Assembly (NCBI GenBank): GCA_016869975.1
Contig: VGCZ01000003.1
Span: 62,001-126,000 of the forward strand
Length of the DNA stretch: 64,000 nucleotides
Direction: 5' to 3'
Source: Alphaproteobacteria bacterium
GTDB taxonomy: Bacteria > Pseudomonadota > Alphaproteobacteria > Reyranellales > Reyranellaceae
The notes beneath the pieces were generated by a model, which worked only from the letters and a program-made list of their open reading frames with translations, searched no databases and was not told where the DNA came from. This document shows positions 42,931 to 51,860 of this stretch, piece by piece (position 1 is the stretch's first letter; each line of letters opens with the position of its first letter). Made by a program: the position numbers and the translations under genes.

Positions 42931-45228
42931 TCACCCGCGTGCGTTCCGGATCGCACGCCAGACGCGCTCGGGCGTTGCCGGCATCTCGATATGCTCGACG
43001 CCGAGATCGCCCAGCGCGTCGACGATGGCGTTGACGATCACGCCCAGCGCCGGGGTGATGCCGCCTTCGCCGCCGCCGCGCAGGCCCAGCGGATGCGTCG
43101 TCGAGGGCACCTCGCTGATCTCGGTGGTGAAGAACGGCAGATCGAGGGCGCGCGGCATGGCGTAGTCCATGAACGAAGCGCTCAGCATCTGGCCTTCATC
43201 GTCGTAGACGCAATGCTCCATCAGCGCCTGGCCGGCGCCCTGGGCGATGCCGCCATGGGTCTGGCCGTGCAGGATCAAGGGATTGACCGCGCGGCCGACA
43301 TCGTCGATCGCGTGATAGGCGACGATGCGCGTCGTGCCGGTCTCGGCGTCGACCTCGACCTCGCAGGCATGCCAGCCATAGGGATAGGCGCCGACGCGGC
43401 TGTCGACCTCGCCGGTGCCGGCGATCGGGCCGTGCCGCTCGGCCAGCGTCAACAGGCCGACGCCGCGGTCCGTGCCCTTCACGGTGAAGCGACCTTCGGC
43501 GAAGGCGATGTCGGCGGGATCGGCTTCGAGCGCCTCCGCCGCCAGCTCGGTCGCGCGCGCGATGATCGCGCCGGAGGCGTGGTGGATCGTGGTCGCGGCC
43601 ATGCGCATCGAGCGGCCGGAATGGGAGCCGCCGCCGGCCCGCACGCGTTGCGTGTCGCCGGCCACCAGGCGAACGCGCGACGCCGCGATGCCAAGCCACT
43701 CGGCGATCAGCTGCGCGAAGCTGGTGGCGTGTCCCTGGCCGGCCGACAGCGTGCCGATCACCACCTCGACGACGCCCTCGGGCAGCACGGTGACCTCGGC
43801 GCGTTCCTGCGGCGCGCCGCTTTGCGATTCGACGTAGCCACCCAGGCCGATGCCGCGCCGCAGCCCGCGCGCCGCCGCCTCCGCGCGCCGCGCGGCGAAG
43901 CCGTCCCAGTCCGAAAGCTTCAGGATGCGCTCGAGCGTGCCGGCGTAATCGCCGCTGTCGTAGGTCACGCCGAAGGCGTTGGTGTAGGGCATCGCCGTCG
44001 GCGGCACGAGATTGCGCCGGCGCAGCGCCACGCGATCGAAGCCGTGCCGCCGCGCGGCGAGATCGATCAGCCGCTCGATCATGAACATGGTCTCCGGCCG
44101 CCCGGCGCTGCGATAGGGCGCGGTCGGCGGCGTGTTGCTCATCACGGCACGGGCGCGCGCCGTAGCGGGCAGGCGATACAGGCTGGTCATCACCTGCGTG
44201 CCCTTGGTCAGCGGGATGAACGAGGCGGTGTAGGCGCCGACATTCGACAGGCCCGACGCCTGGAGCGCGAGGAAGGTTCCCTCGGCGTCGAGCGCCAGCG
44301 CGGCTTCGGCGCGCAGGTCGCGGCCCTGGTAGTCGCTGACGAAGCCCTCCTGGCGCGTCGCCGTCCACTTCACCGGCCGCCCGATCCGCCGCGCCGCCCA
44401 CGCCACCAGCGCGAACTCCGGATAGAAGAAATTGCGGGTGCCGAAATTGCCGCCGGTATCCTCGGCGATCGCCCGCACGCGCTCGGGCTCGACGCCCAGG
44501 ATCATCGCCAGCTCGCGCTTGGGCCGCACCACGCCGCCGCCGCCGGCGTAGAGCGCGTACGTGCCGTCCGTGGCGTCGTAGGCCGCCAGCGCCGCGCGCG
44601 GTTCCATCGGCACGCCGGTGACGCGCTGGATCAGGCTGTCGAGGCGCACGATGTGTGTCGCGCGCGCGAAGGCCGCGGCGACGGCGTCGCGTGCGCCTAC
44701 CTCGGCGTCGACGGCGAGGTTGTCGGGCCGGTCGTCCCACAGCGCCGGCGCGTCGGGCGCGATGGCGCGGGCGCTGTCGCTCACCGCCGGCAGCGGATGG
44801 TAGTCGACCTCGACCAGCTCGGCGGCGTCGTGGGCGATCGCCAGGGTCTCCGCGACGACGAAGGCCACCGCCTCGCCGACATGGCGGGCCGCGTCGATCG
44901 CCAGCACCGGCTGGCGCACCACGCGATGCGGCGAGCCGTCGGTGTTGGGCAGCTTGATGTCGGGCGGGCTCATCGCCGTGGGGATATGCGGGATCGGACG
45001 CAGGCCGTCGGCGAGCAGCTCGGCGCCGGTCAGCACCGCCAGCACGCCCGGCAGCGCGCGCGCCCGCGTCGTGTCGATGCCGACGATCCTGGCATGCGCA
45101 TGCGGCGAGCGCAGCACGACGGCGTGGGTTTGCCCCGGCAGGTTGAAATCGTCGCTATACCGACCGCGCCCCGTCAGCAGCCGGACATCCTCGAACCGCG
45201 GCAACGACGCGCCGATGCCGTCTTTCAT
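42931..45228 (-). CDS. Xanthine-dehydrogenase-family molybdopterin-binding subunit
   Basis: A 765-residue large subunit of a molybdenum hydroxylase (CoxL/aldehyde-oxidase type). The N-terminal a/b domain has RGRYSDDFNLPG and HAHARI. The cofactor region shows the family's loop as PYRSAGRPE rather than the CODH Cys loop, the GTLSAGQGHATSF motif and the catalytic Glu721 in RGGGEGGITPA. The FAD and 2Fe-2S subunits normally encoded alongside are not in the window, so it is an orphan large subunit. The start's GGGAAGG is supplied by a palindromic hairpin. Confidence 0.92.
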   Translation of the reverse strand: MKDGIGASLPRFEDVRLLTGRGRYSDDFNLPGQTHAVVLRSPHAHARIVGIDTTRARALPGVLAVLTGAELLADGLRPIPHIPTAMSPPDIKLPNTDGSPHRVVRQPVLAIDAARHVGEAVAFVVAETLAIAHDAAELVEVDYHPLPAVSDSARAIAPDAPALWDDRPDNLAVDAEVGARDAVAAAFARATHIVRLDSLIQRVTGVPMEPRAALAAYDATDGTYALYAGGGGVVRPKRELAMILGVEPERVRAIAEDTGGNFGTRNFFYPEFALVAWAARRIGRPVKWTATRQEGFVSDYQGRDLRAEAALALDAEGTFLALQASGLSNVGAYTASFIPLTKGTQVMTSLYRLPATARARAVMSNTPPTAPYRSAGRPETMFMIERLIDLAARRHGFDRVALRRRNLVPPTAMPYTNAFGVTYDSGDYAGTLERILKLSDWDGFAARRAEAAARGLRRGIGLGGYVESQSGAPQERAEVTVLPEGVVEVVIGTLSAGQGHATSFAQLIAEWLGIAASRVRLVAGDTQRVRAGGGSHSGRSMRMAATTIHHASGAIIARATELAAEALEADPADIAFAEGRFTVKGTDRGVGLLTLAERHGPIAGTGEVDSRVGAYPYGWHACEVEVDAETGTTRIVAYHAIDDVGRAVNPLILHGQTHGGIAQGAGQALMEHCVYDDEGQMLSASFMDYAMPRALDLPFFTTEISEVPSTTHPLGLRGGGEGGITPALGVIVNAIVDALGDLGVEHIEMPATPERVWRAIRNARG

Positions 45229-45231
45229 CTA

Positions 45232-45255
45232 CCTTCCCTCGCGAGCGGGGGAAGG
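45232..45255. repeat. Short palindromic hairpin overlapping a Shine-Dalgarno
   Basis: Arms CCTTCCC (45232-45238) and GGGAAGG (45249-45255). On the minus strand the GGGAAGG copy at 45238-45232 lies 4 nt before the start codon at 45228 and can serve as its ribosome-binding site. Confidence 0.7.
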
Positions 45256-45268
45256 CAAGAGCTCGTCA

Positions 45269-45829
45269 TCACGGCCGGCGCAGCAGTACGTCGTCCGGCA
45301 CGCCCGCTTCGTAACGCCGCACCATCTCGTCCGGATCGAAAGCGACCCCGATCGGGTTCTTCAGGAACGCCTCGGTTTGCAGATACGCCGCCGCGGCTTC
45401 TTTCGTGGGATACGCGTCGACCTGCAGCTCGATCGAGGTACCATCGGGGTCGTGATAGTACATCGACACGGTGGGGCCGTGATTGATCGGCCGGTAGGGC
45501 ACGATGCCCTGCGCCTTCAGCCGCTTGTACGTCGACAGCAGATCGCCCAGGCTGCGATAGCCATAGGCGAAATGCGCCAGGCCCCAGGCCTTTGCGTCCG
45601 GCGCGTGCAGATCGGGCACGTTGACGATGGCCAGCCGATGATGCTCGTCGTCGTAGGTCAGGAAGCAGATACGGCCGTCGTCGAACACCGTGCGCGCGTT
45701 GAGCACGGTCTCGTACCAGCGCCGCATGGCGTCGTATTTGGTGGTGCGCACGACGAAATGCGCGAAGATCGCCGGCGACACCGGCTTGCCGTCGAGCGGG
45801 CGCTTCAGATTGTCGGCGGTCGAGTCCAT
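45269..45829 (-). CDS. VOC-family protein, extradiol-dioxygenase-like
   Basis: A 186-residue vicinal-oxygen-chelate protein. FAHFVVRTTKYDAMRRWYET gives the first metal His, WGLAHFAYGYRSLGDLL the second, and HDPDGTSIELQVD the Glu, so the 2-His-1-carboxylate set of extradiol dioxygenases/glyoxalases is present. The C-terminal helix is extended. The reaction is not determinable. It lies upstream of the molybdenum subunit on the same strand. Confidence 0.87.
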   Translation of the reverse strand: MDSTADNLKRPLDGKPVSPAIFAHFVVRTTKYDAMRRWYETVLNARTVFDDGRICFLTYDDEHHRLAIVNVPDLHAPDAKAWGLAHFAYGYRSLGDLLSTYKRLKAQGIVPYRPINHGPTVSMYYHDPDGTSIELQVDAYPTKEAAAAYLQTEAFLKNPIGVAFDPDEMVRRYEAGVPDDVLLRRP

Positions 45830-45909
45830 GGGTCACCTCGCGGCGGCTGAAACGGCTGGCCGACAATACTCCCTTCCCCCTCCGGAGGAAGGTGGATCAT
45901 AGTCGCGGC

Positions 45910-46527
45910 ATGACTCCCGAATTCCTCATCACCACCTTCATCGTCGTCGCCTCGCCCGGCACCGGCGTGCTCTACACCCTGGCCGCCGGGTTGACGCGCG
46001 GCGCGCGCGCCAGCGTCGTTGCCGCCTTCGGCTGCACCTTGGGCATCGTGCCGCACATGGCGGCGGCGATCCTCGGGCTGGCGGCACTCCTGCACACCAG
46101 CGCGCTCGCCTTCGAGATCTTCAAGTATGTCGGCGTCGCCTATCTGCTGTGGATGGCGTGGAGCACGCTGAAGGAACGCGGCGCGCTCGCGGTCGACGAG
46201 CGCGCGGTGACGGGCGATCGCGGATTCCTGCGGGTGACCATCGAGGCCATCCTGATCAACATTCTCAATCCCAAGCTCTCGATCTTCTTCCTCGCCTTCC
46301 TGCCGCAGTTTGTCAGTACAGGGCAGGAGCGGCCGCTCGCCGGCATGCTGAGCCTGAGCGCCGTCTTCATGCTGATGACCTTCGCCGTCTTCGTCGTCTA
46401 CGGCCTGCTCGCCGCCGCGATCCGCGACCACGTGATCTCACGCCCACGCGTACTCACCTGGATGCGCCGCACCTTCGCCGCGGCGTTCGTGGCGCTGGGC
46501 GCGAAGCTGGCGTTGGCGGATCGGTAA
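45910..46527 (+). CDS. LysE-family amino-acid/metabolite exporter
   Basis: A 205-residue inner-membrane exporter with six helices: TPEFLITTFIVVASPGTGVL carries the LysE/RhtB PGP-type loop, followed by GLTRGARASVVAAFGCTLGI and the NILNPKLSIFFLAFLPQFV motif. The substrate is probably an amino acid or analogue. ATG 45910 is preferred for the family start; GTG 45892 has a better ribosome site (GGAGG in a hairpin) but adds six residues. Confidence 0.88.
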   Translation: MTPEFLITTFIVVASPGTGVLYTLAAGLTRGARASVVAAFGCTLGIVPHMAAAILGLAALLHTSALAFEIFKYVGVAYLLWMAWSTLKERGALAVDERAVTGDRGFLRVTIEAILINILNPKLSIFFLAFLPQFVSTGQERPLAGMLSLSAVFMLMTFAVFVVYGLLAAAIRDHVISRPRVLTWMRRTFAAAFVALGAKLALADR

Positions 46528-46543
46528 TCGACAGCGTTTTGGA

Positions 46544-46574
46544 TGGTCGGGGCGCGCCAATGCAGTGGCGCGCC
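46544..46574. repeat. Hairpin with same stem as 8258-8281
   Basis: TGGTCGGGGCGCGCCA leads into stem GGCGCGCCA / TGGCGCGCC around ATGCAG. Stem and flank (TGGTCGG) match 8251-8281 with a changed loop (ATGCAG for CTCCAG). It lies between the convergent stops of lysE and the HNH gene. Confidence 0.8.
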
Positions 46575-46581
46575 CTCAGCG

Positions 46582-47142
46582 TTACGACTCCAGCTCGCTG
46601 TCCCAGTACAGGAAATCCCGCCAGCTCTGGTGCAGGTGGTTGGGCGGGAACGCCCGGCCGTTCTCCTGCAGCTCGGCGGTCGAGGGCTCGTAGGGCGCGC
46701 GCACCGGGTACATGCCGGCCTGCTTGGGCAGCTTGTCGCCCTTCAGCAAGTTGCACGGGCTGCAGGCGGTGACGACGTTGCGCCACGAGGTGATGCCGCC
46801 GCGCGAGCGCGGCACGACGTGGTCGAAGGTCAGATCGGGCGCGTTGAACGGCTCGGCGCAGTACTGGCAGGTGAAACTGTCGCGCAGGAAGACGTTGAAG
46901 CGCGTGAAGGCCGGGCGGCGCTCGGCTGGCACGAATTCCTTCAGCGCGATGACGCTGGGCAGGCGCATTTCCAGGCTCGGGCTGCGCACGCGGCGGTCAT
47001 ATTCGGCGACGACGTTGACACGATCGAGGAACACCGCCTTGACGGCGTCCTGCCAGCTCCACAGCGACAAGGGAAAGTAGGACAACGGCCGAAAATCGGC
47101 GTTCAGCACCAGAGCGGGACAAGCCTCAGGCGCCGTATACAT
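46582..47142 (-). CDS. HNH endonuclease
   Basis: The 186-residue protein has the HNH core preceded by a zinc-type Cys pair: SFTCQYCAEPF, then DLTFDHVVPRSRGG and the Asn/His and Cys pair in NVVTACSPCNLLKG. The N-terminal ALVLNADFRPLSYFPLSLWS is characteristic of a chromosomally conserved alphaproteobacterial HNH family rather than of homing or restriction enzymes. Its target is unknown. ATG 47142 fits the family start MYTAPEACPAL. Confidence 0.9.
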   Translation of the reverse strand: MYTAPEACPALVLNADFRPLSYFPLSLWSWQDAVKAVFLDRVNVVAEYDRRVRSPSLEMRLPSVIALKEFVPAERRPAFTRFNVFLRDSFTCQYCAEPFNAPDLTFDHVVPRSRGGITSWRNVVTACSPCNLLKGDKLPKQAGMYPVRAPYEPSTAELQENGRAFPPNHLHQSWRDFLYWDSELES

Positions 47143-47298
47143 GGCTATCGACTCTGCGCGACGAAGCGCGCGCGGTGTGCTTCGTACGTCATGGCGCGCG
47201 CATAGTGGCCGATGGCTTTCGAAAACACAACGGGTTGAATCGGCGCAGGTGTGACGGGCGTGTGAAGTGTCTGTGGCACAAAGGGTGCGGCCGCTTTC

Positions 47299-47326
47299 TC
47301 CCTCTCCCCGTGTACGGGGAGAGGGA
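47299..47326. repeat. Palindromic hairpin
   Basis: 12-bp perfect arms TCCCTCTCCCCG (47299-47310) and complement (47315-47326) around TGTA, 5 bp after the stop of the nitronate monooxygenase gene. Confidence 0.85.
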
Positions 47327-47330
47327 AGCA

Positions 47331-48332
47331 CTACTCTGCCGCCGCCTTCAGGCTCGTCGGCACCGGCTGGCCGGCGAAGAGCGCGGCGCGGGCGGCTTCG
47401 TACTCGCGCGTCAGGCGGTCGACGATCTCGGCCGCCGGCGGGATGTCGACGATCTGGCCGACGCCCTGGCCGGCGCCCCAGATGTCGCGCCAAGCCTTGG
47501 TCTTCATGTTGCCGCCCGAGCCGAAGTTCATCTTGCTCTTGTCGGCGGTCGGCAGGTTGTCGGGGTCGAGACCCGCGGCGGCGATCGAACGCTTGAGGTA
47601 GTTGCCGTGCACGCCGGTGAAGAGGTTGGTGTAGACGATCTCCTCGCCCGAGCTCTCGACGATGCACTGCTTGTTGCCCTCGGAGGCGTTGGCCTCCTTC
47701 GACGCCGTGAAGCGCGTGCCGATATAGGCGAGGTCGGCGCCCACGGCCTGCGCCGCCAGGACGGACGCGCCGTTGGCGATCGAGCCGGAGAGCAGGATGC
47801 AGCCGTCGTAGAACTGGCGCACCTCGGGGACCAGCGCGAAGGGTGACAGCGCGCCGGCATGGCCGCCGGCGCCGGCACAGACCAGGATCAGGCCGTCGAC
47901 GCCGGCCTGTAGCGCGCGCTTGGCGTGCTTGGTGTTGATGACGTCGTGGAACACCAGGCAGCCATAGCGATGCGCCGACTTCACCACATCGTCGGGTGCG
48001 CGCAGCGAGGTGATCTGGATCGGCACCTGGTACTTCTCGCAGAGATCGACGTCATGCTGCAGGCGATCGTTGGAGCTGTGCACGATCTGGTTGACCGCGA
48101 AGGGCGCCACGATCTTCTCGGGATGCTTGGCCTTGTACTCGGCGAGCTCGCCGGTGATGCGCTTGAGCCACTCCTCGAGCAGCTCCTTGGGCCGCGCGTT
48201 GAGCGCCGGGAAGGAGCCAACGATGCCCGCCTTGCACTGCTCGATGACGAGGTCGGGATTGGACTGGATGAACAGCGGCGCGCCGACCACGGGGATGCGC
48301 AGCTTGCCGTGCAGCTTGGCGGGGAGAGCCAT
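47331..48332 (-). CDS. NAD(P)H-dependent flavin oxidoreductase/nitronate monooxygenase-like
   Basis: A 333-residue FMN TIM-barrel protein. KLRIPVVGAPLF is the N-terminal strand, GLILVCAGAGGHAG holds the conserved His of the nitronate monooxygenase family, and ILLSGSIANGASVLAAQAVGA binds the FMN phosphate. Members oxidise nitronates or reduce enoyl compounds; the long insertion around residues 60-100 suggests the class common in fatty-acid gene neighbourhoods. It is followed on the minus strand by a hairpin. Confidence 0.9.
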   Translation of the reverse strand: MALPAKLHGKLRIPVVGAPLFIQSNPDLVIEQCKAGIVGSFPALNARPKELLEEWLKRITGELAEYKAKHPEKIVAPFAVNQIVHSSNDRLQHDVDLCEKYQVPIQITSLRAPDDVVKSAHRYGCLVFHDVINTKHAKRALQAGVDGLILVCAGAGGHAGALSPFALVPEVRQFYDGCILLSGSIANGASVLAAQAVGADLAYIGTRFTASKEANASEGNKQCIVESSGEEIVYTNLFTGVHGNYLKRSIAAAGLDPDNLPTADKSKMNFGSGGNMKTKAWRDIWGAGQGVGQIVDIPPAAEIVDRLTREYEAARAALFAGQPVPTSLKAAAE

Positions 48333-48349
48333 CGGTCAATCTTCTCCTG

Positions 48350-49015
48350 TCACTTGATCAGTTCGTAGGGCCCGCCCTTCTCGAGGGCGCGTTTGTAGGC
48401 GGGTCGCGCCTGGATGCGCTGGACGAAGGCCGAGAGCTTGGGCAGCTGCTTGAACAGCGGCGAGCGCGCGGCTGAGGCCTCAAGCGGGAAGCTCATCTGG
48501 ATGTCGGCGGCGGAGAACGCCGCGCCGGCGAACCACTCGCTCTTCTGCAGCTCGCCTTCCAGGAACATGAAATGCGTACCGAGCTGCGGGTTGAGCAGCG
48601 CTTTGTCCGCGCCGGCGGAGATTGCTTTGGCAACCGGCCGCATCAGAAACGGCACGCGCGAGGGCAGGCGGCCGAACACCAGCTTCATGAACAGAAGCGG
48701 CATCAGCGAGCCTTCGGCGTAGTGCAGGAAGTAGCGGTAGCGCAGATGCTCCGGCGTGCCCGCCGCCGGCTTGAGCTTCCCGTCACCATAGGTCTCGGCG
48801 AGGTACTCGAGGATCGCGCCCGACTCGGCGAGCGTCTTGTCGCCGTCGGTGATCACCGGCGACTTTCCCAGCGGATGCACGGCGCGCAGCGAGGCCGGCG
48901 CCTGCATCGACGGCTCGCGCTCGTAGCGCTTGACCTGGTAGTCGAGCCCAAGCTCCTCCAACGCCCACAGGATACGCTGCGAACGCGAGTTGTTGAGGTG
49001 ATGGACGACGATCAT
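48350..49015 (-). CDS. Glutathione S-transferase
   Basis: The 221-residue protein has the thioredoxin-like N-terminal domain (VVHHLNNSRSQRILWALEEL with a candidate catalytic Ser; NPLGKSPV-like HPLGKSPVITDGD; glutathione-binding ESGAILEYLAETY) and an all-helical C-terminal domain (AAFSAADIQMSFPLEAS). It likely conjugates or isomerises a glutathione adduct. It is 17 bp upstream of the nitronate monooxygenase-like gene on the same strand. Confidence 0.92.
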   Translation of the reverse strand: MIVVHHLNNSRSQRILWALEELGLDYQVKRYEREPSMQAPASLRAVHPLGKSPVITDGDKTLAESGAILEYLAETYGDGKLKPAAGTPEHLRYRYFLHYAEGSLMPLLFMKLVFGRLPSRVPFLMRPVAKAISAGADKALLNPQLGTHFMFLEGELQKSEWFAGAAFSAADIQMSFPLEASAARSPLFKQLPKLSAFVQRIQARPAYKRALEKGGPYELIK

Positions 49016-49027
49016 GGCGTGGGCCTC

Positions 49028-49054
49028 TTACCTTCCCCCTCCGGGGGAAGGTAA
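49028..49054. repeat. Palindromic hairpin
   Basis: 12-bp perfect arms TTACCTTCCCCC (49028-49039) and GGGGGAAGGTAA (49043-49054) around TCC. The arms are identical to those at 23716-23744. Confidence 0.88.
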
Positions 49055-49058
49055 TGAT

Positions 49059-50477
49059 TCAAAGCGTCCCTGGCCGCCAGTTGCCGTGGAAGCCGGCGGG
49101 CACGCGATGGGACAGATGGGCCAGCGCGATGGGGCCCTTGTCAACGCCGGAGGCGTCGAACACCGCGAGATCGCTGCGGTTTTCCGCTCCGCGATAGATC
49201 GTCGTCACCAGCCAGCCATCGCCCTCGGCCGCCGCCTCGCCGCGCGGCACGAAAATCGGCTCGCCGCAGTAGTCGCCGTTGGGCGGTTGCCAGTGCAGGA
49301 CCTTGCGCGTGGCGAGGTCGATATGCGCCAGGCCCGAGCGCTTCTCGCGCTCGCCGTCGGTCTCAGTTGGCACGCCGGCCTGGAAATAGCCGTGACGGTT
49401 GGGCAGGCAGGCGAAGCGTTCGTCGAGCCGGGGAAATTCACCGGGATGATTGTCGATCTGCTCCTCGCGGTAGGCGTTGCTGTTGCCGGCGGGATCGAAG
49501 ATCCAGCGCACCAAGGTCGCTTGCGGCGAATGCTTGGTCGGCATCGAGCCGTCGGGCAGCGGGAAGAGTGGCGCGACCGGATACTTCATCATGTCGCAGA
49601 CGATCTTGCCGTCGGCCGAGTCGTAGGCGTTGAGCGGGTGGAACACGTAGCAGGCATCGCCAGTGATCCACTTCACGTCGGCCACCGTGCCGTCGCGCGG
49701 GATCAGCGCGACATGCGTGCCCTTGTCCGGCTCCCAGGCGAAGGCCGGCTGGCCCTTCATGGCGCGCTCCATGGAGCCGGTGAGCGGGAAGACCGGCAGG
49801 ATGATCCAGCGCTCGGTGACGACGAAGTCGTGGATCATGCTGGAATACGGCGCGTTGAAGCGCTCCTTGCGCTTGAGCGCACCGTCGGCGCCGACGATGA
49901 TGATGTCGATCTCCGACGTGAAGCGGCCGGCCGCCGAGTAGGCGAAGGCCACCATGTCGCCGGTGTGCGGATCGATCTTGGGATGCGCGGTGAAGCGGCC
50001 GACCTTGCCATCCCAGTCGCGATAGCCTTTGGGCATGAGCGTCTTGGCGTCGACCTCGAACGGCGCGTGCGCTTCCTCCAGCGCCAGCAGGCGATCGCCA
50101 TGCCAGACGACGTTGGTATTGGCGATGGTCGAGTCAAAGCCCCAGTGCTTCTGGTCGGTCCACATCGGGTTGCCAAAGGCGCCGATCAGCGCCTCACCGG
50201 CCTTGTTCTCGAGCTCCCATTTCGGCGTGCGCACCCAGCGATTGCGGTAGGAGACGCGGCCGTCCTCGACGTGGAAGGCGTGCAGCATGCCGTCGCCGGC
50301 GAACCAGTGATAGAAACCGCGCGGCGCGAATTGCGGGTTCGGCCCGTTGCGATAGAGGGTGCCGCATAGTTCCTTCGGCATCTCGCCGGTTATCGGCAGA
50401 TGATCCGCGTCACACTCCATGTGCAGCGGCGCGTAGTAGCCGCGCAGGAAGGGATGGTCGGGGAAAGCCTTGGCCAT
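49059..50477 (-). CDS. Carotenoid cleavage oxygenase family protein
   Basis: A 472-residue seven-bladed beta-propeller non-haem iron oxygenase (RPE65/CCO family). The four iron-ligating His are visible: FTAHPKID, SSMIHDFVVTE, CYVFHPLNAYD and the C-terminal PAGFHGNW. The N-terminal GTLYRNGPNPQF and HWFAGDGMLHAFHV are family hallmarks. It cleaves a double bond of a carotenoid, stilbene or lignin-derived substrate; which one is unknown. Upstream lie two direct repeats that may be an operator. Confidence 0.93.
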   Translation of the reverse strand: MAKAFPDHPFLRGYYAPLHMECDADHLPITGEMPKELCGTLYRNGPNPQFAPRGFYHWFAGDGMLHAFHVEDGRVSYRNRWVRTPKWELENKAGEALIGAFGNPMWTDQKHWGFDSTIANTNVVWHGDRLLALEEAHAPFEVDAKTLMPKGYRDWDGKVGRFTAHPKIDPHTGDMVAFAYSAAGRFTSEIDIIIVGADGALKRKERFNAPYSSMIHDFVVTERWIILPVFPLTGSMERAMKGQPAFAWEPDKGTHVALIPRDGTVADVKWITGDACYVFHPLNAYDSADGKIVCDMMKYPVAPLFPLPDGSMPTKHSPQATLVRWIFDPAGNSNAYREEQIDNHPGEFPRLDERFACLPNRHGYFQAGVPTETDGEREKRSGLAHIDLATRKVLHWQPPNGDYCGEPIFVPRGEAAAEGDGWLVTTIYRGAENRSDLAVFDASGVDKGPIALAHLSHRVPAGFHGNWRPGTL

Positions 50478-50508
50478 GAGCGCGCCTCCACAGGGGAGAA
50501 TTTTAAGG

Positions 50509-50542
50509 GTAACGCTGTGAATTTATAGAACGTAACGCCGTG
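50509..50542 (-). promoter_or_regulatory. Direct-repeat pair upstream of carotenoid oxygenase
   Basis: GTAACGCTGTG (50509-50519) and GTAACGCCGTG (50532-50542) are direct repeats with a 23-bp period, about two helical turns, flanking the AT-rich TTCTATAAATT (minus strand). This is the pattern of a tandem activator site around a -10 element. Confidence 0.45.
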
Positions 50543-50564
50543 GTGTCGTTTACGCAAGTGGCGA

Positions 50565-51851
50565 CTATTCGGATGCGGGCGGCTCCTGGGGCGGCACGAA
50601 CATGCGGCCGAAGTAGAAGCTGCCGGCCAGGCCGATGCCGAGGATGAACAGGCCGCTGCCCAGCACGGTCGAGGTCACGCCGAAGCTCTCGAACAACACC
50701 GTGGCGCCGAGGCTGGCGATCAGTTGGACACCGGCCATCAGCGCCAGGCGGATGCGGAAGACGCGCGCGATATCGGCGCCGCGGAACACCGTCTGCAGCC
50801 GCGTGATCATCGGGATGAAGAAGAACGGCCCGCCGATGCCGGCGATCAGGGCCGTCAGCACCATCGCCGGCAGCAGCCAGCCGGGCTGCACCGCCCAGGT
50901 CGCCAGCGCCATCAGCACGAAGCCGCCGCCCATGGCTATGTAGCCGAAGTACATCACCTGCAGCGGCCGGCGGAAACGCACCGAGCCGACATAGAGGTTG
51001 GCGAGGAGATCGCCCACGCCATAGGCGCCCATGATCACGCCATAGGCGGCGAGGTCCTCGATGCCGAGGAAGCGCGGATCGTAGGTCTTCACCAGCAGCG
51101 CCACGCCGAGCATGAGCGTGACCATCCACGGTCCGTTCACCATGGCGTTGCTCAGCATCAGGATCGTCATCACCCGGTCGCGGAACAGCACCAGGCGATA
51201 GCCGATCGCCATGCTCGAGAGCAGGCCGCGCCAGCCCGGGTCGATCTTGGGAATGTCGGCCGGATCGCGCTGGATACGGGCGCGGATCGAGAACACCGCC
51301 GCCGCCGCCGCCAGCATGCCCAGCGCCGTGACGCTGAGGAAATGGATGACGGGGATCAGCGCCGAGAGCAGTGCGGCGATCGCCGGACCGAGCAGTCGCG
51401 CGAGACGCCACGTCGTGTCGAGCAGGCCGTTGACCGCCTGCAGCCACGCCTTGTCGCGCACCAGCGTGGGCACGACCGACTGCAACGCCGGCGCGTAGAA
51501 GGTGCGCAGGATCGCCAGGCCGACCACCGTCGTGATCAACAGCCCCAAGGTCACGCTATAGAACGTGCCCAGCAGCACCGGCATCATCACGATCGCCGCC
51601 GACAGCAGGCTCACCGCCACCATGGTGCGGTCGGGCTTCCAGCGCTCGGCGATGGCGCCGGCGGTCAGCCCGACGACCAGCATCGTCGCGTTCTGCGCCG
51701 CGGTGACCAGCGGCGCCTGATTGCCGGCGATCTCGACCGCGAGCCAGACGATGGCGACGCGAAAGACATCCTCGCCGGTGGTCGAGGCCGCCATGCCGAG
51801 CCAGAGGATGGCGATGGCGCGATCCTTGAACGGCCGCAGGATGGGCAGCAT
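50565..51851 (-). CDS. MFS transporter
   Basis: A 428-residue major-facilitator protein with about twelve helices: RAIAILWLGMAASTTGEDVF in helix 1, AGAIAERWKPDRTMV as the loop 2-3 motif, and a second half beginning near VMTILMLSNAMVNGPW. The MFS_3-like layout suggests an exporter. I start at ATG 51851. A longer frame to 51938 would translate the palindromic repeat (PHPDPLPASGERE) and is rejected. The substrate is unknown. Confidence 0.88.
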   Translation of the reverse strand: MLPILRPFKDRAIAILWLGMAASTTGEDVFRVAIVWLAVEIAGNQAPLVTAAQNATMLVVGLTAGAIAERWKPDRTMVAVSLLSAAIVMMPVLLGTFYSVTLGLLITTVVGLAILRTFYAPALQSVVPTLVRDKAWLQAVNGLLDTTWRLARLLGPAIAALLSALIPVIHFLSVTALGMLAAAAAVFSIRARIQRDPADIPKIDPGWRGLLSSMAIGYRLVLFRDRVMTILMLSNAMVNGPWMVTLMLGVALLVKTYDPRFLGIEDLAAYGVIMGAYGVGDLLANLYVGSVRFRRPLQVMYFGYIAMGGGFVLMALATWAVQPGWLLPAMVLTALIAGIGGPFFFIPMITRLQTVFRGADIARVFRIRLALMAGVQLIASLGATVLFESFGVTSTVLGSGLFILGIGLAGSFYFGRMFVPPQEPPASE

Positions 51852-51860
51852 CAGCGCGTT

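Noticed and set aside
42991-45486. 831-codon plus-strand open frame
   Set aside because: Antisense to the molybdopterin-binding subunit, which has clear family motifs; composition is typical of an antisense shadow.
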